DNA from: Phycisphaerales bacterium
Lineage (GTDB): Bacteria > Planctomycetota > Phycisphaerae > Tepidisphaerales > Tepidisphaeraceae
Assembly (NCBI GenBank): GCA_020847375.1
Contig: JADLCB010000014.1
Coordinates: forward strand, 1-64,000
Reading direction: 5' to 3'
Length of the DNA: 64,000 nucleotides
The notes beneath the pieces were generated by a model. It saw only the letters and a program-made list of their open reading frames with translations. It had not been told where the DNA came from and did no database searches. Positions 7,854-16,331 of this stretch are shown piece after piece. The first letter of the stretch is position 1. Each line of letters begins with the position of its first letter. Position numbers and translations under genes: made by a program.

Positions 7854-9778
7854 TATGTTTCGAGCAGGCGGAGGATACGCAATACCTCAGCAACGCTCCA
7901 CGCCTGCGCCGGGGCGGCGACGGGTTGATGTGGGGCGTTGCCCTGGAAGCATTCGCTGATCTGCCCGATGCAGCCGGTGCTGTTGAGGTGCTCAATCAAC
8001 GGATCAAGCCATTGTTGCACCTGGGCGCGGGCGGATGGATTGAAATCATTGACCTTCAGATAGGCTTCGAGGAAAGCGCCAATCGGCCAGGCCCAGACGG
8101 TTCCGTTGTGGTAGGCGCGATCACGCTGCATCTGCGGCCCGTCATAAACACCGATGTAGTTTGGGTCGCTGGCAGCCAATGAGCGCAGCCCGACGGGGGT
8201 CAGCAGTTCACGGCGCACCACTTCCACAACGGCTGATTGTTGATCGCGCGTCAGGGGTGAATGGGTCAGGCTGACCGCGAAAATCTGATTGGGTCGGATG
8301 GCGTCATCCTTGCGGGTATTGTCAACCACGTCATAAAGCCCGCGGTAGGGGGAGATCCAGAAAGTCTGGCTGAACGATCGGGCAACGCGATCAGCCAGAT
8401 CATTGTGACCGCTGAGGCGCAGGGCGTTGTACCAGAGGGCGTTGATTTCCACCGCCTTGCCCTGACGCGGGGTAAAGGCAATGCCGCCGGTTTTGGCATC
8501 CATCCAGGTGAGCTGGGTGTTGGCGTCGCCCTGGGTGATCAGACCGTCGGTTTCATCCATGGCGATACCGTAGCGCGTGCCGTGGCGATAGCCGTCGATG
8601 ATGGCCAGGCAGGCGGGGCTGAGCAGTTCGGCAAAGGTCTTCTGGTCGTTGGTGGCGTTGAGATATTGGTGGCAGGCGTTGATGAACCAGAGACTGGCAT
8701 CGACAGTGTTGTAACTGGGTTCGTCGTTGTAGTCGTCAAAGCGGTTGGGAATCATCCCACGATCGACATAACGGGCGAAGACGCTCAGCACCTGGCGGGC
8801 CAGCTCAAACTGGTTGGTACTCAAGAGCAGGCCGGGCAGGGCGATCATGGTGTCGCGCCCCCAGTCAGCGAACCAGGGATAACCAGCGATGATGGTCGTA
8901 CCGGGCGTCTGCTGTCCGGGGGTGCGGCGGCGAACGATAAAATCCTGGCTGGCGCGGATCAACTTTGAAGTTTTTTCGTTGACGCCGTTGACCGGCCAGC
9001 GTGATTGTCGGCGCAACTCGAGCTGTTCATCCCAATTACGGCGCGGGTCGCCGGTCAGCGAGGCCCAGAGTGTCAAGGTGGCGGGCGTGTCGGTGTCGAG
9101 GGTGAAATGACCGGGCGTGTAAAGGTCTTCAATATGGTCCTGACCGCGGCCGGCCGCGATGGCGTAAAAATGGTCGTACCACCAGTCAGGGGCGGAGGTG
9201 AAATAGCCGTTATCAGTGGCGAGGGTGGTTGTCAGTTCGTCGCTGGCGACGGTGATGACCGGCCCGTCAATGCGTGATTGCACATGAGCACCGGCAGCGC
9301 GGCGGGTGGAATGGAAATCGCGCAGAGCGAGGAAGGGTTGAAGCTGGAGGGTTGCATGCCGGCCGGGCGGGGGCGTAAGGCGATAGCGCAGGGCGACGGT
9401 GTTGTGCTGCCAGCAGGGGAGAAGTTCTTTGGTGAGGCTGACGCCGCCAATGTCGTAGTGCCAAATCGCCGTATCGCCCAGCTCAAAGCGACGCAGATAT
9501 TGCCACCCGTGGGGTTGAAAGCAGGTGGGGAACTGACAGACGGAAAATTCGTGATGGGGCTGATGATTGTCGAGGATCAGTGTTTCGCCGATGCGCGAAA
9601 GGCACATGATCCGACCGACCGGCGGCAAGGTGGCAGCGATCAGCAGGCCGTGATACTTGCGCGTGTTGCAACCGACAACGGTTGACATGCAGTACCCGCC
9701 CAGGCCGTTGGTCAAAAGCCATTCCTGCTGAAGATGCGGTTCGAGTTGCCCGTTGGTATTAAGTACGTATGAGGCCAT
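7853..9778 (-). CDS. Glycogen debranching enzyme (amylo-alpha-1,6-glucosidase type)
   Basis: The protein has the two-domain layout of bacterial GDE-type debranching enzymes. The N-terminal beta domain (about residues 10-230) contains EWLLTNGLGGYCMSTVVG and NTRKYHGLL. The C-terminal (alpha/alpha)6 barrel of the GH133-type amylo-1,6-glucosidase contains AGYPWFADWGRDTMIALPG, NTVDASLWFI and a late RDRAYHNGTVWAWPIGAF. These enzymes hydrolyse alpha-1,6 branch stubs of glycogen in the cytoplasm. ATG 9778 gives 641 residues; a TTG at 9862 would add 28 residues that do not look family-like. It overlaps the next gene by one base. Confidence 0.9.
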   Translation of the reverse strand: MASYVLNTNGQLEPHLQQEWLLTNGLGGYCMSTVVGCNTRKYHGLLIAATLPPVGRIMCLSRIGETLILDNHQPHHEFSVCQFPTCFQPHGWQYLRRFELGDTAIWHYDIGGVSLTKELLPCWQHNTVALRYRLTPPPGRHATLQLQPFLALRDFHSTRRAAGAHVQSRIDGPVITVASDELTTTLATDNGYFTSAPDWWYDHFYAIAAGRGQDHIEDLYTPGHFTLDTDTPATLTLWASLTGDPRRNWDEQLELRRQSRWPVNGVNEKTSKLIRASQDFIVRRRTPGQQTPGTTIIAGYPWFADWGRDTMIALPGLLLSTNQFELARQVLSVFARYVDRGMIPNRFDDYNDEPSYNTVDASLWFINACHQYLNATNDQKTFAELLSPACLAIIDGYRHGTRYGIAMDETDGLITQGDANTQLTWMDAKTGGIAFTPRQGKAVEINALWYNALRLSGHNDLADRVARSFSQTFWISPYRGLYDVVDNTRKDDAIRPNQIFAVSLTHSPLTRDQQSAVVEVVRRELLTPVGLRSLAASDPNYIGVYDGPQMQRDRAYHNGTVWAWPIGAFLEAYLKVNDFNPSARAQVQQWLDPLIEHLNSTGCIGQISECFQGNAPHQPVAAPAQAWSVAEVLRILRLLET

Positions 9779-9942
9779 GACGCCAGTATGGGGATAATTG
9801 GCTAAAAGGGCAAAAGCGTGGCTGGTGGGATGGGGTTGCGGGGATTGTGGAATGTTTGGCAATCCGAAATTGGCCTGCCCTGTAAACGGGCTGAACCGCT
9901 ATAATAGGTCAGTGCGTTTAGGTTCAAAACGAAAGGCCGATT

Positions 9943-10314
9943 ATGGTAGCGGGCAATTCTGATTTTTCTTCGGAAGGTAAAGTGAATTTGAAGGAAGTTT
10001 ATCAGGCTGTTGATGCGGCCAGGGCGGAGCTGGTGCGGGGGTTGTTGGAATCGGAGGGGATTGCAGCCGTGGTGCAGGGGGCGGAGTTGCAGGGATCGCT
10101 GGGGCCGGTGCTGGCCGGTAGCACGCTGCCGGGGGTGTATGTTCGTCAGGAGGATGTGGCGTCCGCGCTGGAGATAATCAATCATTACGAACATGGAGAG
10201 CTGGAGAAGGGGGCTGACTGGGTTTGTCCGACATGTGGTGAGCATATCGAAGGACAGTTCAGCTCGTGCTGGAAATGTGGCACGGAGCGTCCGGTTGCGG
10301 CCGATGGCGTGTGA
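9943..10314 (+). CDS. DUF2007-domain protein with C-terminal zinc ribbon
   Basis: A 123-residue protein. The first ~80 residues match the DUF2007 (putative signal-transducing protein) pattern, with a helix carrying LVRGLLESEGIAAVVQG and a strand/helix YVRQEDVASALEII. The C-terminus has two CxxC knuckles (CPTCGEH and CWKCG), i.e. a zinc ribbon. The DUF2007 fold resembles a small ferredoxin-like regulator; no role is established. ATG at 9943 has AAAGG about ten bases upstream. It is a single gene divergent from the debranching operon. Confidence 0.8.
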   Translation: MVAGNSDFSSEGKVNLKEVYQAVDAARAELVRGLLESEGIAAVVQGAELQGSLGPVLAGSTLPGVYVRQEDVASALEIINHYEHGELEKGADWVCPTCGEHIEGQFSSCWKCGTERPVAADGV

Positions 10315-10394
10315 GGCGCGAGAACGAATGCAGGGATCGGCTCATTGGACGGCGATGGGTCGAAGAGGTGGAGGATTGGGCGGCGTGAAGGATT

Positions 10395-11312
10395 TCATCG
10401 GCGGCGCGCCAGCAGGTTGATCAGGGCTTTGTCATACGGGGTGGCGGTGTCCATGATGTGATATTCGACATCCGCATCGTTGCAGGCGCGGCGAATGAGG
10501 GTCAGGTAGTCCTGCACCTGCTGGTGGTAGGTGTTGCGCAGATCAGCGGGGTCGATTTGCAGCTTTTCGCCGGTTTCCAAGTCTTGCAGGGTTATCTGCT
10601 GCTGATAGGGCAGGTCGATTTCAGCCTGATTCAGGAGATGGATCATCAGGCATTGATGTTTGCGATAGCGCAGATGCTGAAGCGCCTTCAGCAGGGCATC
10701 AGGTTCAAGCCAGAGATCGGAAATCAGGATGACCAGGCTGCGGCGCGGCAGGCGTTCGGCCAGGGCGTGCAGATGCTCAGCCAGATGCGTCGTTTTACCC
10801 GGTTGAATCTCCTCCAGTGCCTTGAACAGACGATCAAGGTGGGCGGGTGAAGAACCGGCGGGAATCTGAACTTGAACACTTTCGTCGATGGCAACCAAGC
10901 CGGCCAGGTCTTGCTGCATCGCCAGCAGATATGCGATGCAACCTGCCAGATGACGGGCGTAATCGATTTTGGCTGTTGCGGGCGTTGCAGAACCCGGGGC
11001 GCCGGATGAATCCATGCCGAAGCTCATGCTGGCACTGGTATCCAGCACGATGGTGGCGCGAAGATTGGTTTCCTGTTCAAAAAGTTTGATGTAATAGCGG
11101 TCAGAACGGGCATAGGCGCGCCAGTCAAGGTGGCGCAGCTCGTCGCCGGAGACATAATTGCGATGTTCGGAAAATTCGACACTGAAGCCGCGATGGGGTG
11201 ATTTATGCAGGCCGGTAATCATCCCCTCGACCACCTGGCGGGCGGTCAGTTGCAGGTGCGAGACGCGGGCAGCGTCAGCTGGGGTGAAGAATTTATATTT
11301 CTGCACGGGCAT
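10395..11312 (-). CDS. DUF58 (vWFA-like) protein
   Basis: A 305-residue DUF58 protein. The signature GDELRHLDWRAYARSDR and KLFEQETN is present, followed by a von Willebrand A-like fold with an intact MIDAS-type start (VLDTSASMS). DUF58 proteins are typically encoded next to a MoxR AAA+ ATPase and act with it as a chaperone-like pair. No MoxR gene is adjacent here, so the partner must lie elsewhere. Start at ATG 11312 (MPVQKYKFFTPADAARV) is preferred over the in-frame upstream region, which encodes a non-family stretch. The gene diverges from folD, leaving 116 bases for both promoters. Confidence 0.85.
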   Translation of the reverse strand: MPVQKYKFFTPADAARVSHLQLTARQVVEGMITGLHKSPHRGFSVEFSEHRNYVSGDELRHLDWRAYARSDRYYIKLFEQETNLRATIVLDTSASMSFGMDSSGAPGSATPATAKIDYARHLAGCIAYLLAMQQDLAGLVAIDESVQVQIPAGSSPAHLDRLFKALEEIQPGKTTHLAEHLHALAERLPRRSLVILISDLWLEPDALLKALQHLRYRKHQCLMIHLLNQAEIDLPYQQQITLQDLETGEKLQIDPADLRNTYHQQVQDYLTLIRRACNDADVEYHIMDTATPYDKALINLLARRR

Positions 11313-11428
11313 GCGTGAATGAATCGTAATGACAAAGGCAGCCTGCGGTCGCGGCCATGGAAAAGCGATTATAGCGAATGCCAGCTGGAGATGCAGTTTG
11401 AAGCCCCGAGTCATATAATCGGTGTTCT

Positions 11429-12325
11429 ATGGGACAAATCATTGATGGCGTGGGATTGGCGCAAAAGGTGAAGCAGGAAGTCAAGTTGCGCGTGCAGGAG
11501 CATCGGCAGCGGGGTAAGCCGGTTTATCTGGTGGCGGTGATGGTGGGCGGTTCGCCCGCGGGGGAAATTTTTGCCCAGCGGCAGGCCGATACCTGCGCGG
11601 CGGTGGGGATCGATTATCAACTGCTGAAACTGGGGAGGGAATCGGCGCATGAAGAAGTTCAGCAGACGATCAGCAAATTGAATCACGATCCCACGGTCAG
11701 CGGGATTATGTTGCACTTGCCGCTGCCGGGGCATCTCAATGCGACGGAATTGCAGTACCACATTGATCCAGAGAAGGATGTTGAGGGGGTTAATCCTGCC
11801 AATATCGGGCATGTTGTTTATGGCAAGACGCTGATTGCGCCGTTCACCGCGCAGGCGTGCATCGAGTTGATTAAAGCGACCGGCGTGGAATTGCGCGGGG
11901 CGGAAGTCACGGTGGTGGGGGCTAGCCAGATCGTCGGCCGGCCTATTGCCCTGTTGCTGACGGAGCAGATGGCGACGGTTACGATTTGCCATATTGCGAC
12001 GCGCGATCTGAAGCTGCATACGCGCCGGGCGGATATTGTCGTGGCAGCGGCGGGTGTGCCCGGGCTGATCACGGCGCAGCACGTTAAATCCGGGGCGGTG
12101 GTGATTGACGTGGGAATCAATCGCGTCAAGGCGGCCGATGGTACGAATAAGACGGTGGGGGATGTCGATTTTGATTCGGTTGCGCCGCTGGCGTCGTTCA
12201 TTACACCCGTGCCGGGAGGTGTCGGGCCGATGACGGTGGCGATGCTGCTGCAGAATTCGTTGCGTTGCGCTGATTTATTGCAGGCCAAAACGATCGGCAG
12301 CGGTGCTGACCGCAGCCTGGAATGA
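11429..12325 (+). CDS. folD: FolD-family protein (methylene-THF dehydrogenase/cyclohydrolase) with altered active site
   Basis: The 298-residue protein aligns over its full length with FolD, which interconverts 5,10-methylene-, methenyl- and 10-formyl-tetrahydrofolate. The nucleotide-binding half is normal (VVGASQIVGRP at ~168-178, ITPVPGGVGPMTVA). The folate half departs from the consensus at the catalytic positions. Where E. coli has SQIYVASK, this protein has GEIFAQRQ, so Tyr becomes Phe48 and the catalytic Lys becomes Gln52. The Gln of VQLPLP is His96 (LHLPLP), and the second Asp of KDVDG is Glu119 (KDVEG). Cyclohydrolase activity in particular is therefore doubtful, or a different catalytic arrangement is used. 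The family assignment is secure; the activity is open. The gene is monocistronic and convergent with fumC. Confidence 0.88.
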   Translation: MGQIIDGVGLAQKVKQEVKLRVQEHRQRGKPVYLVAVMVGGSPAGEIFAQRQADTCAAVGIDYQLLKLGRESAHEEVQQTISKLNHDPTVSGIMLHLPLPGHLNATELQYHIDPEKDVEGVNPANIGHVVYGKTLIAPFTAQACIELIKATGVELRGAEVTVVGASQIVGRPIALLLTEQMATVTICHIATRDLKLHTRRADIVVAAAGVPGLITAQHVKSGAVVIDVGINRVKAADGTNKTVGDVDFDSVAPLASFITPVPGGVGPMTVAMLLQNSLRCADLLQAKTIGSGADRSLE

Positions 12326-12405
12326 ACCCCAGACATCGTACCCCCATCGGCAGATCAGCCTCTGCCAAGGGCTTGATGGCTGTGATACGGAGGCAGAAGA
12401 AATGC

Positions 12406-13827
12406 TCACCCGCCACCCGTGCCGACACTATCCGCATGCGGGGCGGTCATGTGCATGGGGTTGAGCACATGATCCAGCTCCTGTGGGCTGAGTACCTTGC
12501 GTTGCAGGGCGACCTGGCGGACGGTCTGCCCGGTCTTGAAACTTTCCTTGGCAATGTCGGCGGCTGCGTCGTAACCGATGCGCGGGGCCAGACTGGTGCA
12601 CATGGCCAGACTTTGTTCAACCAGGCTTTGGCAGCGTTGCTGATCGGCTTCAATGCCGTCAACCAGGCGCAAAGCGAACTGACGCGAGGCGCGGCTGAGC
12701 AGCTCGATCGATTCGAGCATACACAGCGCCATCACGGGCATCATGACATTCAGTTCAAAACTGCTGCCCAGACCACTACCGGCAAAGGCGACGGTGGCGT
12801 CGTTACCGATGACTTTGGCGCAGACCTGCAGGAGCATTTCGCTCATCACGGGATTGACCTTGCCCGGCATGATGGAGCTGCCCGGCTGGGTGGCGGGGAT
12901 GGAGATTTCACCGATACCGCATCGTGGCCCGCTGGCCAGCCAGCGCAGGTCATTGGCGATTTTACTCAGCCCCACGGCGATGGCGCGCAGTTGGCCGGAG
13001 GCTTCGACAATACCATCCTTGGCGGCTTGGGCTTCAAAATGATTGGTTGCTTCGATGAAATCAATGCCGCTGCGCTGGGCAATGAGCGCAATGGCCTGTC
13101 GGGCGAAATCAGGATGGGCGTTGATGCCCGTGCCGACGGCTGTTCCGCCCAGCGGCAATTCACGCAGCGCCTGCACGGCTTTGGCGGCCCGCATGGCAGC
13201 CAGATGGGCCTGGTGGGCGTAACCACTCAGCTCCTGCCCCAGACGGATGGGGGTGGCATCCTGCAGATGCGTGCGACCGATTTTCACAACGCCATCAAAT
13301 GCCGTGGCTTTACGATCCAGCGATTCAGACAAGCTGGTCAGGGCGGGAATCAAATCCTCCTTGAGTCCAGCAGCAACCGCAATGTGCATCGCGGTGGGAA
13401 TGACATCGTTGGAGGATTGCTGCATGTTGACGTGATCGTTGGGGTGCACGGGCGATTTGCCGCCACGCACTCCGCCCGCCAGCTCATTGGCGCGGCTGGC
13501 GATCACTTCGTTGGTGTTCATGTTCGTGCTGGTTCCCGAACCGGTTTGAAAAACGTCAACCACGAATTGATCATCGAGTTTGCCGTCAATCACTTCCTGC
13601 GCGGATTGCTGAATCAGTTGCCTGCGCTTGTCATCCAGTACGCCCAGTTGCGTGCTGGTCTGCGCGGCGGACCACTTGATCAGCCCCAGTGCGGCAATGA
13701 AGCGGCGGCCGAGGCGCAAATTGGAAATTGGAAAATTTTCCACCGCCCGGGCGGTTTGCGCGCCGTAATACGCCTCGGCGGGGACTTCCATCTGGCCCAT
13801 TGAATCACGTTCAGTTCGCATCGTCAT
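12406..13827 (-). CDS. fumC: Fumarate hydratase class II
   Basis: A fumarase C of normal length (473 residues) for the TCA cycle reaction fumarate to L-malate in the cytoplasm. It belongs to the aspartase/fumarase superfamily. Visible motifs are QTGSGTSTNMNTNE, HVNMQQSSNDVIPTAM, the signature loop GSSIMPGKVNPV with the catalytic Ser, and the C-terminal NPMH..APHADS. AGGAG lies nine bases before ATG 13827. Being an iron-free class II enzyme, it fits an aerobic metabolism. Convergent with folD, with an 80-base spacer. Confidence 0.95.
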   Translation of the reverse strand: MTMRTERDSMGQMEVPAEAYYGAQTARAVENFPISNLRLGRRFIAALGLIKWSAAQTSTQLGVLDDKRRQLIQQSAQEVIDGKLDDQFVVDVFQTGSGTSTNMNTNEVIASRANELAGGVRGGKSPVHPNDHVNMQQSSNDVIPTAMHIAVAAGLKEDLIPALTSLSESLDRKATAFDGVVKIGRTHLQDATPIRLGQELSGYAHQAHLAAMRAAKAVQALRELPLGGTAVGTGINAHPDFARQAIALIAQRSGIDFIEATNHFEAQAAKDGIVEASGQLRAIAVGLSKIANDLRWLASGPRCGIGEISIPATQPGSSIMPGKVNPVMSEMLLQVCAKVIGNDATVAFAGSGLGSSFELNVMMPVMALCMLESIELLSRASRQFALRLVDGIEADQQRCQSLVEQSLAMCTSLAPRIGYDAAADIAKESFKTGQTVRQVALQRKVLSPQELDHVLNPMHMTAPHADSVGTGGG

Positions 13828-14008
13828 TTATTTTACTCCTTGATCTTGTTGGTAGTGTAGGCTGGCCTACGGCTTTCGTCGAAGCGGCATTGTAGACCAA
13901 GCCGCTTGGAATCGCCGGTTGGCCGAAATAATAACAGCCCCAAAGTCGGATTATCAGAAATAGCCTCCCATAAGCAATGTTGGCGCATTTTGGTTTGTGA
14001 CTTTGATG

Positions 14009-14036
14009 AAAAGAAAAACCCCGCCGGATGCGGGGT
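14009..14036 (-). terminator. Rho-independent terminator after infC
   Basis: Read on the minus strand: stem CCCCGC/GCGGGG around a short loop (14019-14035), followed by TTTTTCTT. It lies 50-80 bases beyond the infC stop and points in the infC direction. Confidence 0.85.
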
Positions 14037-14089
14037 GGGGATCAATCAATTTATTTGTTGCAGTGTGTTGCAACCGTTCGATCGACTGG

Positions 14090-14737
14090 TCAGTTGCTGG
14101 CTGGCAGTGGGTCGGCCTGGGGGCGCGGGGTGATGTTCAATGAAGAACCGGCACCGCTGGCGTGAGCGCCTGGCCCGGTGGCTGGTTTGGCGGGTTTGGC
14201 TGCTGCGCCAGCCTTGGTTGCCTTGGAGCTGTCGGGCTGAAGAACCATTGTCATGCGCCGGCCTTCCATGCGGGCATCGCGTTCGATTTTACTGACGGGG
14301 AACAGCTCTTGTTTGACCTTATTCATGATCTGACGACCCAGATCGATGTGGGCCATTTCCCGCCCACGGAACTGGAGCGTGAATTGAACCTTGTTGCCTT
14401 CCTTAAGGAAACCGCGGGCATGATTCACCTTGATCAACAGGTCGTGATCGCCGATCTTGACCGTACGGAACTTCACTTCCTTGAGCTGACCACCACGGTT
14501 GCCCGAGCGCGATTTGTCCTCCTTTTTTTGCTGCTGGTATCGCCATTTGCCGTAGTCCATGATACGACAAACCGGCGGTCGCGCTGTCGGCGCTACTTCG
14601 ACCAGATCCAGCCCCGCGTCTCGCGCCATGCGCATCGCTTCAGCCGTGGGAACAATCCCAATCTGTTCTTCCTTGTCGTTAATCAATCGGACCGGTGAAA
14701 TCCGGATCTGCTCGTTGTGGCGGAAATGAGTGGAAAT
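14090..14737 (-). CDS. infC: Translation initiation factor IF-3
   Basis: IF-3 binds the 30S subunit and checks initiator tRNA and start-codon choice. The N-domain begins RHNEQIRISPVRLINDKEEQIG and includes EVAPTARPPVCRIMDYGK; the C-domain includes KVNHARGFLKEGNKVQFTLQFRGRE. About 45 residues rich in Ala/Lys/Pro extend beyond the usual end. The best start is an ATT codon (14737-14735), eight bases after TAGGAG. AUU is the classical infC start, used for autoregulation in E. coli. An ATG twelve codons upstream (14773) is in frame but places non-family residues before the domain and has no such Shine-Dalgarno. The gene seems to be alone, since rpmI/rplT are not downstream, and it is followed by a good terminator. 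Confidence 0.93.
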   Translation of the reverse strand: MSTHFRHNEQIRISPVRLINDKEEQIGIVPTAEAMRMARDAGLDLVEVAPTARPPVCRIMDYGKWRYQQQKKEDKSRSGNRGGQLKEVKFRTVKIGDHDLLIKVNHARGFLKEGNKVQFTLQFRGREMAHIDLGRQIMNKVKQELFPVSKIERDARMEGRRMTMVLQPDSSKATKAGAAAKPAKPATGPGAHASGAGSSLNITPRPQADPLPASN

Positions 14738-15029
14738 GGCGCAATCTCCTACGGAGGACCGACAGGCTGCCACCGTTTATTTAGCAAGGGCAGCCAACTA
14801 TGTAACACGTTAATGACCAGTACCGACTGGCGGTCCGGTCATTACGCCCTGAGAACGCCTCAGAGCACGATACATGCTACAATACACTTGTAATAATGAG
14901 CAATAACGGTTGATTTTGCAAGAACCATTATCTGCTTTTATGCGGATCGCATTGATTTATCGTTTTGAAATATCACCAAAACCGTGTTGTCGTTACCAGC
15001 GATGCGCTGCCAGGGGCTGATTGTCTGGA
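14738..15029 (-). promoter_or_regulatory. infC upstream region with an inverted repeat
   Basis: These 292 bases separate infC from the upstream glycosyltransferase on the same strand. They hold an 8-bp inverted repeat (TAATGACC 14811-14818, GGTCATTA 14837-14844) that would form a hairpin in the infC leader. An AT-rich stretch around 14870-14940 probably contains the promoter; no clear consensus is asserted. Confidence 0.35.
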
Positions 15030-16247
15030 TCACGAGCGGATTGTAGCCCCATCCGCCGCAGGGCGGGCGTGGTAGCTGGTTCCGCGCCACTGGACCTGCC
15101 TGTCAAGACACATGCGCACGGCTCGAATGAAAATAATCAGCAACATTGACAGTGCTAACGGGTGCGCCCAGGCGAAACGGGCACGATTGCCCGATGAGCG
15201 ATAAACGGTTGCCAACAACCAGGTTAGAAGAACCCAATTCGCAGCGGCGGCGGCCAGCCATAATCCTGGGCGTTGCCAGCTCCAGCCACTGTTCCACCAG
15301 CTCCACAGGCCCCAGACACCACCGGCCAGCCAACTGAAACCAAGCACGAGCGTAAGCAAAAAACCAAAAATAATACGCCAGGGCGACCCGCGACCCGGCG
15401 CGAAAAATTGACGCGCCCAACCGCGAACGATCTCCGTCAGCGTGCTGTACATGCGGACGGCCATAAAATCGGCGCCCCACGCGATACGCACTTTATAACC
15501 GTGACTTTTAACCAGTCTGGCCATCGCCACATCTTCCCCGAACATTCCCATGACGGCTGCATGACCGCCAATTTTATCGTAGACGTTGCGGCGGATCAGC
15601 AGAAACTGGCCGTTGGCAAAGGCATGATGGCAATAATTTTTGTTCGACAGCGGCACGAGAAACATGAAGTTCAGACCGGCTCCGGCCACGGGAATGATCA
15701 ATTCTTCCCAGAAACTGTGGCTTTCGATGCGCGGCAGCAGGCTCAGCAGATCATAATCCTGGCGATCCGCCCGCTGTATGGCAGCGGCCACCGCGTCGGG
15801 TTGCAGAATGACATCCGAATCGACAAACATCAGCCACGTTCCGCGGGCTGATTGAACCCCCTGCGCCAGGGCGTGGCATTTACCTGTCCATCCCGCAGGC
15901 AAATCACCGTGCGGAATATGCACCACGCCAAGGCGGGCATCGGTTGCAGCAATCGAGTCCATCACCTGACCCGTCTGGTCGGTGCTGCGGTCATCAATGG
16001 CAATGACTTGCAGATCAGGATAGGTCTGATTCAGCACACTGTGCAGGCAGGCGCTGATTCGTTCGCCTTCATCTTTGCAGGGGATCAGAACAGTGACATT
16101 GGGCGGTGGGTCGGGCAGTGGTCGCAGCGGGCGCGTCAACAGGCGCATCTGTCGGCGGGCTACCAGCACCAGTACGGTCAGCAGCACCGACAGGATCGGC
16201 CCAACCAGCACAAAACCAAAGAAAATCGTCTGTTCCAACGTGCCCAC
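15030..16247 (-). CDS. Family 2 glycosyltransferase, membrane-bound
   Basis: 405 residues. One N-terminal hydrophobic segment (TIFFGFVLVGPILSVLLTVL) is followed by a GT-A catalytic domain with VTVLIPCKDEGERI, IDDRSTDQTG, the DXD-like MFVDSDV and the acceptor motif FGEDVAMARL; RGWARQFFAPGRG takes the place of QxxRW. Three or four transmembrane segments follow. The sequence GDLPAGWTGKCHALAQG resembles HpnB- and CrtQ-like transferases, which glycosylate hopanoid or carotenoid lipids. Given hpnE in the same window, a hopanoid- or carotenoid-related role is possible but is inference. It lies between Sel1 and infC genes on the same strand. Confidence 0.83.
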   Translation of the reverse strand: MGTLEQTIFFGFVLVGPILSVLLTVLVLVARRQMRLLTRPLRPLPDPPPNVTVLIPCKDEGERISACLHSVLNQTYPDLQVIAIDDRSTDQTGQVMDSIAATDARLGVVHIPHGDLPAGWTGKCHALAQGVQSARGTWLMFVDSDVILQPDAVAAAIQRADRQDYDLLSLLPRIESHSFWEELIIPVAGAGLNFMFLVPLSNKNYCHHAFANGQFLLIRRNVYDKIGGHAAVMGMFGEDVAMARLVKSHGYKVRIAWGADFMAVRMYSTLTEIVRGWARQFFAPGRGSPWRIIFGFLLTLVLGFSWLAGGVWGLWSWWNSGWSWQRPGLWLAAAAANWVLLTWLLATVYRSSGNRARFAWAHPLALSMLLIIFIRAVRMCLDRQVQWRGTSYHARPAADGATIRS

Positions 16248-16331
16248 AATAAACCAGCAAAGTCAGCGCAAAAGAGTTTGCCCATCTGCAATTCCGAGCA
16301 AAACAGTAGCTTGGTCAGCCGATATTGGCAA

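Noticed and set aside
12322-13803. A 493-codon open frame on the plus strand opposite fumC
   Set aside because: It mirrors the fumarase reading frame across its whole length; the minus-strand protein has clear fumarase motifs, and the plus-strand product is compositionally odd.
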